Shown here piece after piece: positions 23,687-32,715 of a DNA stretch of 64,000 nt (positions are counted from its first letter, which is position 1; each line of letters opens with the position of its first letter). The stretch lies in NCBI GenBank assembly GCA_963726615.1, contig CAVSCX010000010.1, forward strand, positions 310,001 through 374,000, written 5' to 3'. Under the pieces are notes generated by a model. The model saw nothing but the letters and a program-made list of their open reading frames with translations, did not search any database and was not told where the DNA came from. Source of the DNA: CAWDZK01 sp963726615 (GTDB lineage: Bacteria > Actinomycetota > Actinomycetes > JACCUZ01). The translations under genes were made by a program, and so were the position numbers.

Positions 23687-26650
23687 TCAGCCGGGGTAGG
23701 GCGGGCTGTTCGGTTCCTCGCTCGAGGCGAGAGCGACCAGCTCGGTCAGGGACAGCGACCTGCCGCGGACCGACGCGGCGGAGTAGGCCACGTCGCCGAG
23801 CAGCCCCGGAAGGTCGGCGAGGTAGGCGTCGTAAACGAAGCGGCCGGTGGCACTGAGCTCGACCCCGACCAGGTCCAGCCCGGCCGCGGCCCCAGCGGCC
23901 AGCACCGCTGCGCGCTCACGGTCCCCCCGCGCGGCGCTGAGCGCCGCCAGCCGCTGGATCACCTCGCACGTCATCCGCCCGTCCTCGAGCCAGTCCGCGG
24001 CGTGCAAGGCCTCCAGCAAAGGCTCCTCGGCGGGCTCGAGCCGCCCCTGGGTGAGCAGCGCAGTGCCGACAAGGTCGAGGGCGTAGGTGCCCATCGTCGG
24101 GGCGTTCTCGACCACCCCGAGCTCCAATGCCTCCCGGAGCAGCGCCTCGGCTTCGGCGGCCCGCCCCCGGCCGAGGTATGCCTCGGCGAGGTTGCAGAGA
24201 CCGGCGAACCGGACGATGCAGTTCGCCGGCACCTCGCGGAGCTCGGTGAAGTACGCCAGCGACAGGTCGGGGTCCCGATGGGTGTATGCCGACGCGCCCG
24301 CGTTGAGCACGAATGCGAGGGTGTCCGGGTCTGCGCCCGACCGGGCCGTCGACAAGGCCCCCTCGACCAGGACCGGGATCCGCGCGTCGGTGGGGTCGAG
24401 CTCCCCCAGGAAGGCGGCGAGCGTCGACAGGGCGAGTGGTTGCCAGGTGGGCAATGACGTGAGGTCCGGGTGCACCGCGGCCTGCTCGGCCAACGACAGT
24501 GCAGTGTCGGGTCTGGCGGTGTGCCATGCGTACAACGAGCGGTAGAGGAGCGCCGCGATCTCCATCTCGCCGTCGGCCGGGTCCGCGAGGACCACGCGCA
24601 GCCAGGCGTCGAGCTCGGCGCCGAGACCGCCGGACACGTGCCGCCAGCCGGCGTAGGCGAGGCCGAGCTGCGCGAACGCGTGCCGGTCGTCAGTGCTGCG
24701 GGCGAAGGCGACAGCGGCCCGCACGTTGTCATGCTCCCGCGCGCGGGCCACGATGTCCGTCGCATCGTGCGGCCAGAGCTGGATCCGGCCCCCTGGGCAG
24801 AACCGGCTCAGGAAGTGGTCGAGGTGCGCGCGGCGGGCGCGGGTCAGCTCGCCGGTGGCGGCGAGCATCTCCGCGGCGTGCTGCCGGACCGTCTCCGCCA
24901 GTTCGAACCGCGCTGGCTCGCCTCCGGTACGCCGCAGCAGGCTGGCGTCCTCGAGCGCGGTCAGGGCATCGAGCACTCCGGCCGAGTCACCGGTCGCCTC
25001 ACGGACCACCGCCTCGGCGGCGTCGAGGGTGAACCCGCCCCGAAAGACGCCGAGCAGCCACAGCAGGCGGCGCTCGGTCTCGCCCAGCATGTCGGAGCTC
25101 GACTGCAGGGTCGCCCGCAGGGACCGACGCCGGGCGGGCGCGTCGGCGTCCGGTGCGGCGAGGCTGCTCAGCTGGTCCCCGACGCGGGAGAGCAGCTCGG
25201 ACGGGGTCACGACGTTGCAGCGGGCGGCCGCGATCTCCAGGGCGAGCGGGTTCCCCTCCAGCTGGTGGCAGAGGCGGGCGACGGCCCGGGCACTCTCGTG
25301 GTCGAGGGGCCGCAGCGGCGGGCCCGGGCGGACCGCACGGGCGCGTTCGAGGAACAGCGCGCTCGCGGGAGCCGTCTCGACCGCCGCGGGATGGTCCTCG
25401 GCCGGGGCGACCAGGCCCGGCACGAGCCACCGCTGCTCGCCATCCACGCGGAGTGCGGTCCTGCTGGTGGCCAGCACCATGAGCCCAGGGAGCTCGCCGA
25501 GCAGCTGCTCGACGAGGGGCGCCACCGCCGGCAGCAGGTGCTCGACGTTGTCGAGCACCAGCAGGACCTCACGGTCCGCCCAGGTGGCGATGATGGACTC
25601 GACGGCGGTGGCAGCCGGGAGGCAGCCGAGCGCCTGAGCCACCGAAGGTGCGACGTCCTCGACCACGCTGAGGCCGGACAGGTCCACCCAGCAGACGCCG
25701 TCTGCGAACGAGACTCCGGCGCGCGGGGCAACCTCCTTGGCTACCCGTGTCTTCCCGATTCCGCCGGGACCCAGCAGGGTGATCAGTCGCGACCGGCCTG
25801 AGCGGATGAGGTCCAGCACACCGGCGAGGTCGTCGTCGCGGGCGATGGTGCGAGTGGACGGTGCCGGTGGCCGGCTGCCCAGGCGCCTGGACCCCCGGGA
25901 CAGGCGCTCCGACGGAGTCGCGCCGGCCAGCACCTCGCGGTGGGCCTGGCGCAGCAGACCCCCCGGCTCCAGGCCGAGCTCACCGGCGAGTCGGCGCCGC
26001 ATCGTCGCGTACACGTCCAACGCCGCCTTGGTCTGCCCGGACCGGCCGAGGGCGAGGACCAGGGCGGCATGGAAGGGCTCGCGATAGGGGTGCTCGGCGC
26101 AGAGGCCGATCAGCTCGGGCACCAGGGCGGGCTCCGGTCCGGCCTGGAGGTCGGCTGCGATCCGGCTCTCCAGGGCGCGCAGCCTGAGCTCCTCCAGCCG
26201 GGCTGCCGCGGCCGCGGCGAAGGGTGCGTCGAGGCAGTCGGCGAGGGCAGGCCCGCGCCACAGGGCGAGCGCCTCCCGCAGGATCCGTCCGGCGCTCCTC
26301 GGTCGTCCCTCGGCCAACGCGCGGGTCCCGTCCCGAGTCGCGTGGTGGAACCGGTCGACATCCACGCGGTCCGGGCTGACCTCGAGGCAGTACCCGCCCG
26401 TGGTGGTCCGCACGATGTCCCTGCCCAGTGAGCGGCGCAGCCTCAGGACGTGGACCTGGATCGTGTTCAACGCGGTCTCCGGTGGGAGTGCACCCCAGAG
26501 TGCGTCGATCAGCGCGCTGGTCGGCACCGGCCGGCCGGCGCGCAGCGCAAGAGCCGCGAGCAGCGACCGCTCCTTGGCACGAAGGGCAACCGATCCCTCA
26601 CCAACGGTGACCGTCACGGGACCGAGCAGCGAGATGTCGAGATCTGCCAC
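23687..26650 (-). CDS. AfsR/SARP-type transcriptional regulator (BTAD, NB-ARC, TPR)
   Basis: 987-residue STAND regulator. An OmpR-like winged-helix DNA-binding domain (1-90, with LRAKERSLLAALALRAGRPV and NTIQVHVLRLRRSLG) is followed by the BTAD domain (about 95-240, GLCAEHPYREPFHAALVLALGRSG). An NB-ARC ATPase follows (Walker A LLGPGGIGKTRVAKE about 305; Walker B VLLVLDNVEHLL), then winged-helix and TPR-like repeats to the end. SARPs activate secondary-metabolism or developmental genes; no biosynthetic cluster is visible here, so the target is unknown. GTG 26650 follows a strong Shine-Dalgarno (AGGAGGG). It is transcribed away from the duplicated tadA promoter block. Confidence 0.88.
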   Translation of the reverse strand: MADLDISLLGPVTVTVGEGSVALRAKERSLLAALALRAGRPVPTSALIDALWGALPPETALNTIQVHVLRLRRSLGRDIVRTTTGGYCLEVSPDRVDVDRFHHATRDGTRALAEGRPRSAGRILREALALWRGPALADCLDAPFAAAAAARLEELRLRALESRIAADLQAGPEPALVPELIGLCAEHPYREPFHAALVLALGRSGQTKAALDVYATMRRRLAGELGLEPGGLLRQAHREVLAGATPSERLSRGSRRLGSRPPAPSTRTIARDDDLAGVLDLIRSGRSRLITLLGPGGIGKTRVAKEVAPRAGVSFADGVCWVDLSGLSVVEDVAPSVAQALGCLPAATAVESIIATWADREVLLVLDNVEHLLPAVAPLVEQLLGELPGLMVLATSRTALRVDGEQRWLVPGLVAPAEDHPAAVETAPASALFLERARAVRPGPPLRPLDHESARAVARLCHQLEGNPLALEIAAARCNVVTPSELLSRVGDQLSSLAAPDADAPARRRSLRATLQSSSDMLGETERRLLWLLGVFRGGFTLDAAEAVVREATGDSAGVLDALTALEDASLLRRTGGEPARFELAETVRQHAAEMLAATGELTRARRAHLDHFLSRFCPGGRIQLWPHDATDIVARAREHDNVRAAVAFARSTDDRHAFAQLGLAYAGWRHVSGGLGAELDAWLRVVLADPADGEMEIAALLYRSLYAWHTARPDTALSLAEQAAVHPDLTSLPTWQPLALSTLAAFLGELDPTDARIPVLVEGALSTARSGADPDTLAFVLNAGASAYTHRDPDLSLAYFTELREVPANCIVRFAGLCNLAEAYLGRGRAAEAEALLREALELGVVENAPTMGTYALDLVGTALLTQGRLEPAEEPLLEALHAADWLEDGRMTCEVIQRLAALSAARGDRERAAVLAAGAAAGLDLVGVELSATGRFVYDAYLADLPGLLGDVAYSAASVRGRSLSLTELVALASSEEPNSPPYPG

Positions 26651-26734
26651 CGGATCCCTCCTGCCGGGTGTCCGCCGGACGTGGTGAGAGTGTTTCCCGT
26701 CGGACGGGAAGCACGCCTCGCGGTGGTTCCCACG

Positions 26735-27070
26735 GTTGTCCACAGGTCACGCGGTCGGCGGTTGGGCGGCATGTCCGCCCCCGTTACCCTCGCCCGACGG
26801 CGTCCGCGTCGGCGCCGTGCCGGCAGACGGCTGGCCATGTCGTCCAGGGGGGCACCGCGTGAGCGCCATCGCGACGGTCGAGGACGAGGTCCGCGAGCTG
26901 GTCCGGCGCCGCGGGCTGGACCCGGTGGCCGATCCGGTGGCGGTTCGCCGCCTCGTGGACGAGGTGATCACCGACTACGACGAGCGCAGTCTGACGGGCA
27001 CGCTGCCGCAGCTCGCCGACGCCAGGCAGGCAGCCCGGCAGGTCTTTGACGCCGTCGCCGACTTCGGCCC
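26735..27070 (+). repeat. large direct repeat, copy A (tad promoter + 5' end of tadA)
   Basis: 336 bp nearly identical to 32716-33052. By eye the copies differ by three substitutions (gacGgtcg/gacCgtcg, cagTctg/cagCctg, gccgActtc/gccgGcttc) and one C missing here in a C-run. Identity begins at GTTGTCCACAGG and ends abruptly after TTCGGCCC. It contains the TTACCCT promoter element, the Shine-Dalgarno, and codons 1-70 of tadA. The hexamer CGGTTG occurs at both edges of this copy (26733 and 27071). Confidence 0.95.
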
Positions 27071-27389
27071 CGGTTGCTGCACCACGGGGCCGGTCTTGGG
27101 TCGACCGCCTGACCCAGTGGTGCGAACAGCGGCCCGGGGCCGGGCTCTACGCCGGTTCCGGACCACACCGCCCGGCGCCGCGCCGCGCTGGCTGGATAAG
27201 CGGGTGCCCGTCGGTGTCTCGCTATCGACCTCGCACCGTCCAGACAAGGGTCTTGGCCGTGCTCGCGCGCTTTGTTGGAGACACCACGAGGCGGTATCGG
27301 CGTGGCTGCTCCACCGCTCGCACTCTCACGGTGACGCGCCCTCTGGCAGTCGTCAGTTTCGGGGGCCGGGTATGCCACTTGCAGCTTGA
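26859..27389 (+). pseudogene. truncated tadA/cpaF copy (first 70 codons, then unrelated sequence)
   Basis: GTG 26859 with the same Shine-Dalgarno as the intact gene. The first 70 codons match tadA (EDEVRELVRRRGLDPVADP ... FDAVADFGP). After 27070 the frame runs into non-homologous sequence (GCCTTGPVLGRPP...) and stops at 27387-27389. All ATPase motifs are missing. The promoter is intact, so the fragment may be transcribed, and its 3' part would be antisense to the end of the CAP-domain gene. Confidence 0.85.
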
Positions 27390-28748
27390 GCAGCGCCGGT
27401 GCTGCAACGAGACGTACCGCTGGGTCCGCGGATGAACGGTGGGCTGGGCTGTCACCAGTGTGCCGACGCGGACGGTCGTCGTGCCGGAGGGCCAGCCCGT
27501 CACTCTTGTGCGCAGCGCGGGCCCCGGGCCGGACCTCCGGACGGGGACGGCGACTGTGACGGGAACCACGGTGCTGACGCCAGGCAGCAGCCGCGCGTCG
27601 CCGTCGAAAACGGCCCGCATCTGCAGCGGTCCGTCGGCCGCGGTCGGCAATTGGACGTCCTGGGAGCCGAACCGAGAGGGCAATGAGGCGGCCGTGGCCC
27701 AGCCGCTGTCCCCGGGCGTCCCGGCTTTGCGCCACTGCACGGCGATCGGGGTGCTGGCGTGCCGGAACGTGCCGTCCGCGGTGTAACCGCCAAGGGCGGT
27801 TGCGCCGACCAGAAGCCGGCGACTGGAAACCGGGTTGTCATTGAGGACTTGGAACTCGACAAGGGGAGTGCCGCGCCCGACGGTGAAGTCGATCACGGCG
27901 CTGCCGAGGTTGGTGGTGACGGTGCCGGTGTAGCGCGCCGCGTATTCGAGGGGAGCGTGTGGGATGACGAGGACCGTGTTGTGTTGGGAGAGAGCCGATT
28001 GAGCGGACGGGTCGGTGTAGCTGGCTGCGGACGTCACGCATACCGCCACCGGGAATCCGTCCTTGGCGAGGTTCGCGGACGCGGACGTGATGGCCGCGCC
28101 GGGCCCGAACGAGACGAGTAGCGGCAGGCCGTACGGGCGCCGTTCTGTGGGCACCCGCTGGCAGGCGACGAGCGGGTTCGGGATCTCACGGCCGCCGAAG
28201 ATCGTCAGGGTCGCGGCATGCGCGCCGCTCGGCCAGACCCGCGGCCATCCGGTGCCGGGGGTTGGGTGCTCGCGAATACTGTCGACGTCCAGGACATGGT
28301 TGAGCCCGTTCTGGGCGTACCCGGTCTGGGACAACTCAGGCCGGAGCATCATCAGGGCGTGGAACGGGGCTGCCATCCAGCCGTCCACGGCGAAAATCGG
28401 GTCCGCCGCGCCGGCGCTGAGGTTCGAGTTGCGGGCGGCGAGGTCTCCCTCGGCGCTGTAGTAGGGATTGGCCGGGTCCTCGTAGTGCGTGACCGTGTTG
28501 GTGGCAGCCATGTAGGCAGCGTGCTTGGCGGCGTTGGCCGACAGGCTTGCACTCTCGGTCAGCGGCGGCGCGCCGACCTGGGCACGGTAGGTGTTCACCC
28601 GGTCCAGCCAAGTCGGGGCCGCTTGTGCCGGCCGCGTCAGCGGTCCCGGAGCGACGGCGCCACCGGCGCTCAGGAGGCCCACGATGGCGAAGACGGCGAA
28701 GCCGGCGGAAGCGGTGCGACCGGTACGACGGTTTCGTTGCGAGGCCAT
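27222..28748 (-). CDS. secreted CAP-domain (SCP-like) protein
   Basis: 508-residue exported protein. N-terminal twin-arginine-rich region (RNRRTGRTAS), hydrophobic segment AGFAVFAIVGLLSAGGAVA and a PAQA-A cleavage site. A CAP domain follows (about 45-190: LDRVNTYRAQVGAPPLTESASLS, AAKHAAYMAATNTVTHYED, NGLNHVLDVDSIR). After it come an unassigned beta-rich region and a C-terminal Ig-like or cell-surface-binding part ending SPTKRASTAKTLVWTVRGR. CAP proteins are extracellular and of varied function. ATG 28748 has GGCGGAG upstream; the frame opens further but without a sensible signal peptide. It lies inside the inserted segment, divergent from the cyclase gene. Confidence 0.82.
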   Translation of the reverse strand: MASQRNRRTGRTASAGFAVFAIVGLLSAGGAVAPGPLTRPAQAAPTWLDRVNTYRAQVGAPPLTESASLSANAAKHAAYMAATNTVTHYEDPANPYYSAEGDLAARNSNLSAGAADPIFAVDGWMAAPFHALMMLRPELSQTGYAQNGLNHVLDVDSIREHPTPGTGWPRVWPSGAHAATLTIFGGREIPNPLVACQRVPTERRPYGLPLLVSFGPGAAITSASANLAKDGFPVAVCVTSAASYTDPSAQSALSQHNTVLVIPHAPLEYAARYTGTVTTNLGSAVIDFTVGRGTPLVEFQVLNDNPVSSRRLLVGATALGGYTADGTFRHASTPIAVQWRKAGTPGDSGWATAASLPSRFGSQDVQLPTAADGPLQMRAVFDGDARLLPGVSTVVPVTVAVPVRRSGPGPALRTRVTGWPSGTTTVRVGTLVTAQPTVHPRTQRYVSLQHRRCSSCKWHTRPPKLTTARGRVTVRVRAVEQPRRYRLVVSPTKRASTAKTLVWTVRGR

Positions 28749-29055
28749 CGCTCCGCCCTTCGCGCCCGGCGCCCCCGTCCGTCGACCGGCTTCCCGGAAC
28801 ATACGCCTGCTGCCCGTCTGGGGACAGCGCGGACCGTCTGCCCGGTAGCTCGATGGCTGACCTCAACGGCAGCGACTCGCCTGCCGGATGCGTTGGCTTC
28901 CGAGCGCCACGGTTCTCCACTCGTGGTCCGACCTGCGTCAGGCTGAGAGCGGCTGCGTAGACCAGCGGTGACCTTCAGTGACGGCTCAGATCGGCTCTGA
29001 CCATCAAGCCCTGCAGGGGGTTACCCTCCGGTCGGATGGATCGGAGGGGTTCGGG
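28749..29055. promoter_or_regulatory. divergent promoter region inside the insert
   Basis: 307-bp gap between the CAP gene and the cyclase gene. TACCCT at 29022-29027 is a plausible -10, with CTGACC at 28997-29002 as a loose -35, for the cyclase gene. It would place the transcript start near 29034, downstream of the alternative GTG at 28978. No palindromic operator is obvious. Confidence 0.35.
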
Positions 29056-32000
29056 GTGCGGTGCGGGGCGTGCGGCGCGGACAGTGCCGCGTCGAAACGG
29101 TTCTGCGGAGACTGCGGCACGGCCCTCGGCGCGAGTTGCGCCGCCTGCGGAGGTGAGGTGGCAGCCGGGAAGCACTTCTGTGGTGACTGCGGCGCCGCGA
29201 CCGGTCAACCGGCCACGAGTGCTCGGCCCGTGGTCCTGGCAGAGTCGCCGCCGGCGGTAGCCGAGCGGCGGGTCTGCTCGGTCCTGTTCTGTGACCTGGT
29301 CGGCTTCACGCCGCTGTCGGAGAACCGGGACCCGGAAGTGGTGCGCGAGCTTCTGGACCAGTACTTCGAAGCGGCGCGTACGGTCATCGGACGGTACGGC
29401 GGCACCATCGAGAAGTTCATCGGTGATGCGGTGATGGCGGTGTGGGGCACGCCGGTGGCAGCCGAGGGCGATGCCGAGCGGGCCGTGCGGGCAGCGATGG
29501 ACCTGACGGAGACCGTCGCGCAGCTGGGCGCGGAAGTTGGTGCCCCGGGGCTGGCGGCCCGCGTAGGGGTGGTCACCGATGAGGTAGCGGTCACTCTGGG
29601 CGCGGCCGGTCAGAGCATGGTTGCCGGTGACCCGGTGAACACCGCGGCGAGGATCCAGTCGGCCGCCGACCCAGGCGCGGTGCTCGTGGATCACGGCACC
29701 TGGCAGATCGCTGCGCAGGCGGTCGCGTTCACGGCGACCGGGGTGCATTCGCTCAAGGGAAAGGACACCCCCGTTGCGCTGTGGCGGGCGGATCGGGTGC
29801 TTTCCGGAGTGGGCGGGTCCCAGCGGGTGGACGGGCTGGAGGCGCCCTTCATGGGGCGCCGCGCCGAGCTGCGGCTGGTCAAGGAGCTCTTCCACGCAAG
29901 CGCCGAACGCCGCACACCGCGCCTCGTGTCCGTGACCGGTGCAGCCGGGGTGGGAAAGTCACGGCTCGGCTGGGAGTTCGAGAAGTACATCGACGGTCTC
30001 GCCGAGACCGTGCGCTGGCATCGGGGGCGCTGCCTGTCCTACGGCGAGGGCGTCGCGTTCGCGGCGCTCGCCGAGATGGTCCGTCAGCGGCTCGGCATCG
30101 CCGAAGAGGACGTCCCCGCCGTCGCCGGAAACAAGATGCGGGCTGCGTTGCTCGAGCTGATCCTGGACCGGGCCGAGCTGGACTACATCGGACCACGGCT
30201 CGGGCAGCTGCTCGGCGTGGAGCTCGGTTCCTCCGGTCCGGCGTTGAGCCGCGAGGAGCTGTTCGCCGGGTGGCGGCTTTTCCTGGAACGGCTCGCCGGG
30301 GCCGCGCCCGTCGTGCTGATCATCGAGGACGCTCACCACGCCGATCCGGGGCTCCTCGACTTCTGCGAGCACCTGCTCGACTGGTCTCGGGACGTGCCGA
30401 TCTTTCTGTTGACGCTGGCCCGACCTGAGCTGGAGTCACGCAGGGCCGGCTGGGGCGCCGGGCGTCGCAACGGAACCGCGCTGTCGCTCGACCCGCTCGA
30501 CGCGGCGGCGATGGGACAGCTTGTCGACGGGTTAGTTCCTGACATGCCTTCGGCGGCCAGGGATGCGATCGCCAGTCGGGCGGAGGGCATCCCGCTCTAC
30601 GCGGTCGAGACGGTGCGGATGTTGATAGACCGGGATGTGGTCCAGCCGGTGGAGGGGGTCTACCGCCTGCTCGGCGACGTCGGGGAGTTGGCTGTTCCGG
30701 CCACCCTGCACTCCCTTCTCGCCGCCCGCCTGGACGCGCTCGAGCCGGATGCCAGGCGGCTGGTCGCAGATGCGGCGGTCCTCGGCGGCAGCTTCCCGCG
30801 GGACGCACTCGTCACCGTGAGCGGCCTTTCCGAGCCCCAGGTGGACCGTCTGCTCGAGATCCTGGTGCGGCGGGAGGTGCTGACCGTCCGTGCGGACCCG
30901 TTGTCTCCCGAACGCGGCCAGTACGCCTTCGTGCAGTCCATGTTCCGTCAGGTCGCCTACGACAACTTGTCCCGCCGGGACCGCAAGGCTCGCCACCTCG
31001 CCGTCGCAGCACATCTGCAGAACGCCTTCGCCGACGGCGGGGAGGAGGTCTCCGAGGTTGTCGCCGCCCACCTACTGGATGCACTCGCCGCCGTGCCTGA
31101 GGACATCGACGTGGACGACCTCCGACAGCGGGCGGTCGCGATGCTGACCCGCGCTGGTGACCGTGGTGTGCGGACCGGAGCCGTCATCACCGCGGCGCGC
31201 TCGTTCTCGAGCGCCGCCGAGCTCCTGGTGGAAACCAATGATCTGGACGAAGAGCTGGCCGCGGCCGGCCTGCGGCATCGGGCCGGGCTCGCGACGATGA
31301 ACGCGGACTACAAGTCCGGTGAGGCGCACTGCCGGTGGGCCGCCGCCACTTACCGCCGGCACGGCAAGGTGCGCGACGCGGCCAGGGCCGACGTAGGAGT
31401 GGGAGAAGCCCTTGGACGCAGTGGGCAACTCGAGCGAGCCCGTGGCGTGCTCCGAGGGGCTCTCGCTGTGCTCGAAGCTGAGCCTGACACCGACACCGTC
31501 GTCGCGCTCGGGACGCTCGCCTTGTTCGAGGCCTATGCCGGCAACGCCGACGGAGACCGACTCTCCACCGCGGCCCTTGCACGCGCGCAGGCCCTCGACC
31601 TACCCGATGTCACCTTGGCGGAGCTCCTCACCACCCGTGCTATCAGGCACACCCAGGCCAACCTTCCGGTACAGGCCGTCGCCTACCTCCGCGAGGCGGC
31701 CCGTCGCGCCGAGGCCGGGCAGGACAGTGCGTCGGCCGGCCGGGCATTGACGAACCTGTCCTATGCCCTCATGGACAGCGACCCCGCGGAGGCAGCGGCA
31801 GCCGCTCGTTCGGCGATGGACTTGTCGCGCCGGACCGGTCACAGCTGGTTCCTTGCCGCCGCCGCCTGCAACCTCATGATGGCGCTCATCGCGACAGGTG
31901 AGTGGCAGGACGCTGCGGACGCGTACGGCGACGCGACCCGCGAAGAAGGACTGCTGCACAACCCGTGGCTGGCAAACGGCATGCTCCTCCTTCATGCCCT

Positions 32001-32658
32001 CCGCGGTGACGACACGGAGGCGGCCGCACTGCTCGCCGACCTCGGGCCGTGGGGTACCAGCGAGGATCCGCAAGACCTGGCACAGCACGCAGCCGCAACC
32101 GCCGTCGTCGCCAACGCGCGGCGCGACTTCCCCTCAGCGTTGACCGAGTCGGAGCGGGCGCTGGCCCATTGCGAGGCGTTGGGTCTGCGCAACGACTCCA
32201 GTCGGTGGGCGTGGACCATCGCCACCGACGCAGCCTTCGCGGTCGGAGACCTGGGCAAGGTCTCTGACCTCATCCGATGGCTCGACGAGCATCCACCGGG
32301 ACATGTGCCGCCCATGCTGACGGCGCAACGGGCGAGGGCCGGCGCCCGCTTGGGCAGCGAGCGCGGCGACCCTAATGCCAACGCGGCGTTCGACCAGGCC
32401 GTAGGTCTCCTACGCCGGCTGGGCTGGCCTTATCTTCTGGCCGCGGGCCTGCTCGACCAGGCCGAGCACCTGCTGAGAACCGGCGATCACGGAAGCGCAC
32501 CGGATGCACTCATCGCCGAGGCCGAACTGATCGTACGAGAGCTCAGGGCCGGACCGTTGAGCGAACAGGTGCGACGCCTTGCTGACACGAAACCGTCGAT
32601 CTCCGTCGGCAGCCACGGCGGCGCGGACGCCGATATCAACAGTTCCGCCACCCAGTAG
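29056..32658 (+). CDS. zinc-ribbon / class III adenylate cyclase / AAA ATPase / TPR protein
   Basis: About 1200 residues. Two CxxC...CxxC zinc ribbons (CGACG...CGDCG and CAACG...CGDCG, residues 2-45) are followed by a class III nucleotidyl cyclase domain (about 70-235). This has the metal aspartates in SVLFCDLVGFTPLSE and KFIGDAVMAVWG and the transition-state Asn/Arg in VNTAARIQ. A STAND-type ATPase (GAAGVGKSRLGWEFEK; VLIIEDAHHADPG) and long TPR-like repeats complete it. Probably a ligand-controlled cyclase making cAMP (cGMP not excluded). GTG 29056 is preferred: GGAGGG sits 7 nt upstream, the -10 at 29022 precedes it, and family members begin right at the first ribbon. GTG 28978 would add 26 residues. 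Confidence 0.88.
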   Translation: MRCGACGADSAASKRFCGDCGTALGASCAACGGEVAAGKHFCGDCGAATGQPATSARPVVLAESPPAVAERRVCSVLFCDLVGFTPLSENRDPEVVRELLDQYFEAARTVIGRYGGTIEKFIGDAVMAVWGTPVAAEGDAERAVRAAMDLTETVAQLGAEVGAPGLAARVGVVTDEVAVTLGAAGQSMVAGDPVNTAARIQSAADPGAVLVDHGTWQIAAQAVAFTATGVHSLKGKDTPVALWRADRVLSGVGGSQRVDGLEAPFMGRRAELRLVKELFHASAERRTPRLVSVTGAAGVGKSRLGWEFEKYIDGLAETVRWHRGRCLSYGEGVAFAALAEMVRQRLGIAEEDVPAVAGNKMRAALLELILDRAELDYIGPRLGQLLGVELGSSGPALSREELFAGWRLFLERLAGAAPVVLIIEDAHHADPGLLDFCEHLLDWSRDVPIFLLTLARPELESRRAGWGAGRRNGTALSLDPLDAAAMGQLVDGLVPDMPSAARDAIASRAEGIPLYAVETVRMLIDRDVVQPVEGVYRLLGDVGELAVPATLHSLLAARLDALEPDARRLVADAAVLGGSFPRDALVTVSGLSEPQVDRLLEILVRREVLTVRADPLSPERGQYAFVQSMFRQVAYDNLSRRDRKARHLAVAAHLQNAFADGGEEVSEVVAAHLLDALAAVPEDIDVDDLRQRAVAMLTRAGDRGVRTGAVITAARSFSSAAELLVETNDLDEELAAAGLRHRAGLATMNADYKSGEAHCRWAAATYRRHGKVRDAARADVGVGEALGRSGQLERARGVLRGALAVLEAEPDTDTVVALGTLALFEAYAGNADGDRLSTAALARAQALDLPDVTLAELLTTRAIRHTQANLPVQAVAYLREAARRAEAGQDSASAGRALTNLSYALMDSDPAEAAAAARSAMDLSRRTGHSWFLAAAACNLMMALIATGEWQDAADAYGDATREEGLLHNPWLANGMLLLHALRGDDTEAAALLADLGPWGTSEDPQDLAQHAAATAVVANARRDFPSALTESERALAHCEALGLRNDSSRWAWTIATDAAFAVGDLGKVSDLIRWLDEHPPGHVPPMLTAQRARAGARLGSERGDPNANAAFDQAVGLLRRLGWPYLLAAGLLDQAEHLLRTGDHGSAPDALIAEAELIVRELRAGPLSEQVRRLADTKPSISVGSHGGADADINSSATQ

Positions 32659-32715
32659 CCGGTGGGAGCTGGCGGGGTCGGCCTCAGGCGAGTTGCGCAG
32701 CCCCGGGGGGCAGCA

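Larger units (their letters stand above)
27071..32715. other. 5.6-kb inserted segment between the two repeat copies
   Basis: Segment separating the truncated from the intact tadA copy. It carries two genes back to back, a secreted CAP-domain protein (minus) and a zinc-ribbon cyclase/AAA/TPR protein (plus). No integrase, transposase, tRNA or terminal inverted repeats are seen. Base composition looks somewhat less GC-biased than the flanks, with more A/T in third positions (for example around 27220-28000 and 31300-32600). It is best described as foreign or rearranged DNA bounded by a duplication. The mechanism is not known. Confidence 0.7.

Noticed and set aside
23687..26650. SARP gene as a marker of a secondary-metabolite cluster
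   Set aside because: Neighbouring genes (secreted protein, FtsK-like ATPase, tad operon) include no biosynthetic enzyme.
27071..32715. Interpretation of the insert as an insertion sequence, integron or prophage
   Set aside because: No transposase, integrase, terminal inverted repeat or phage gene is present, and a 337-bp flanking duplication is too long for a transposition target duplication.
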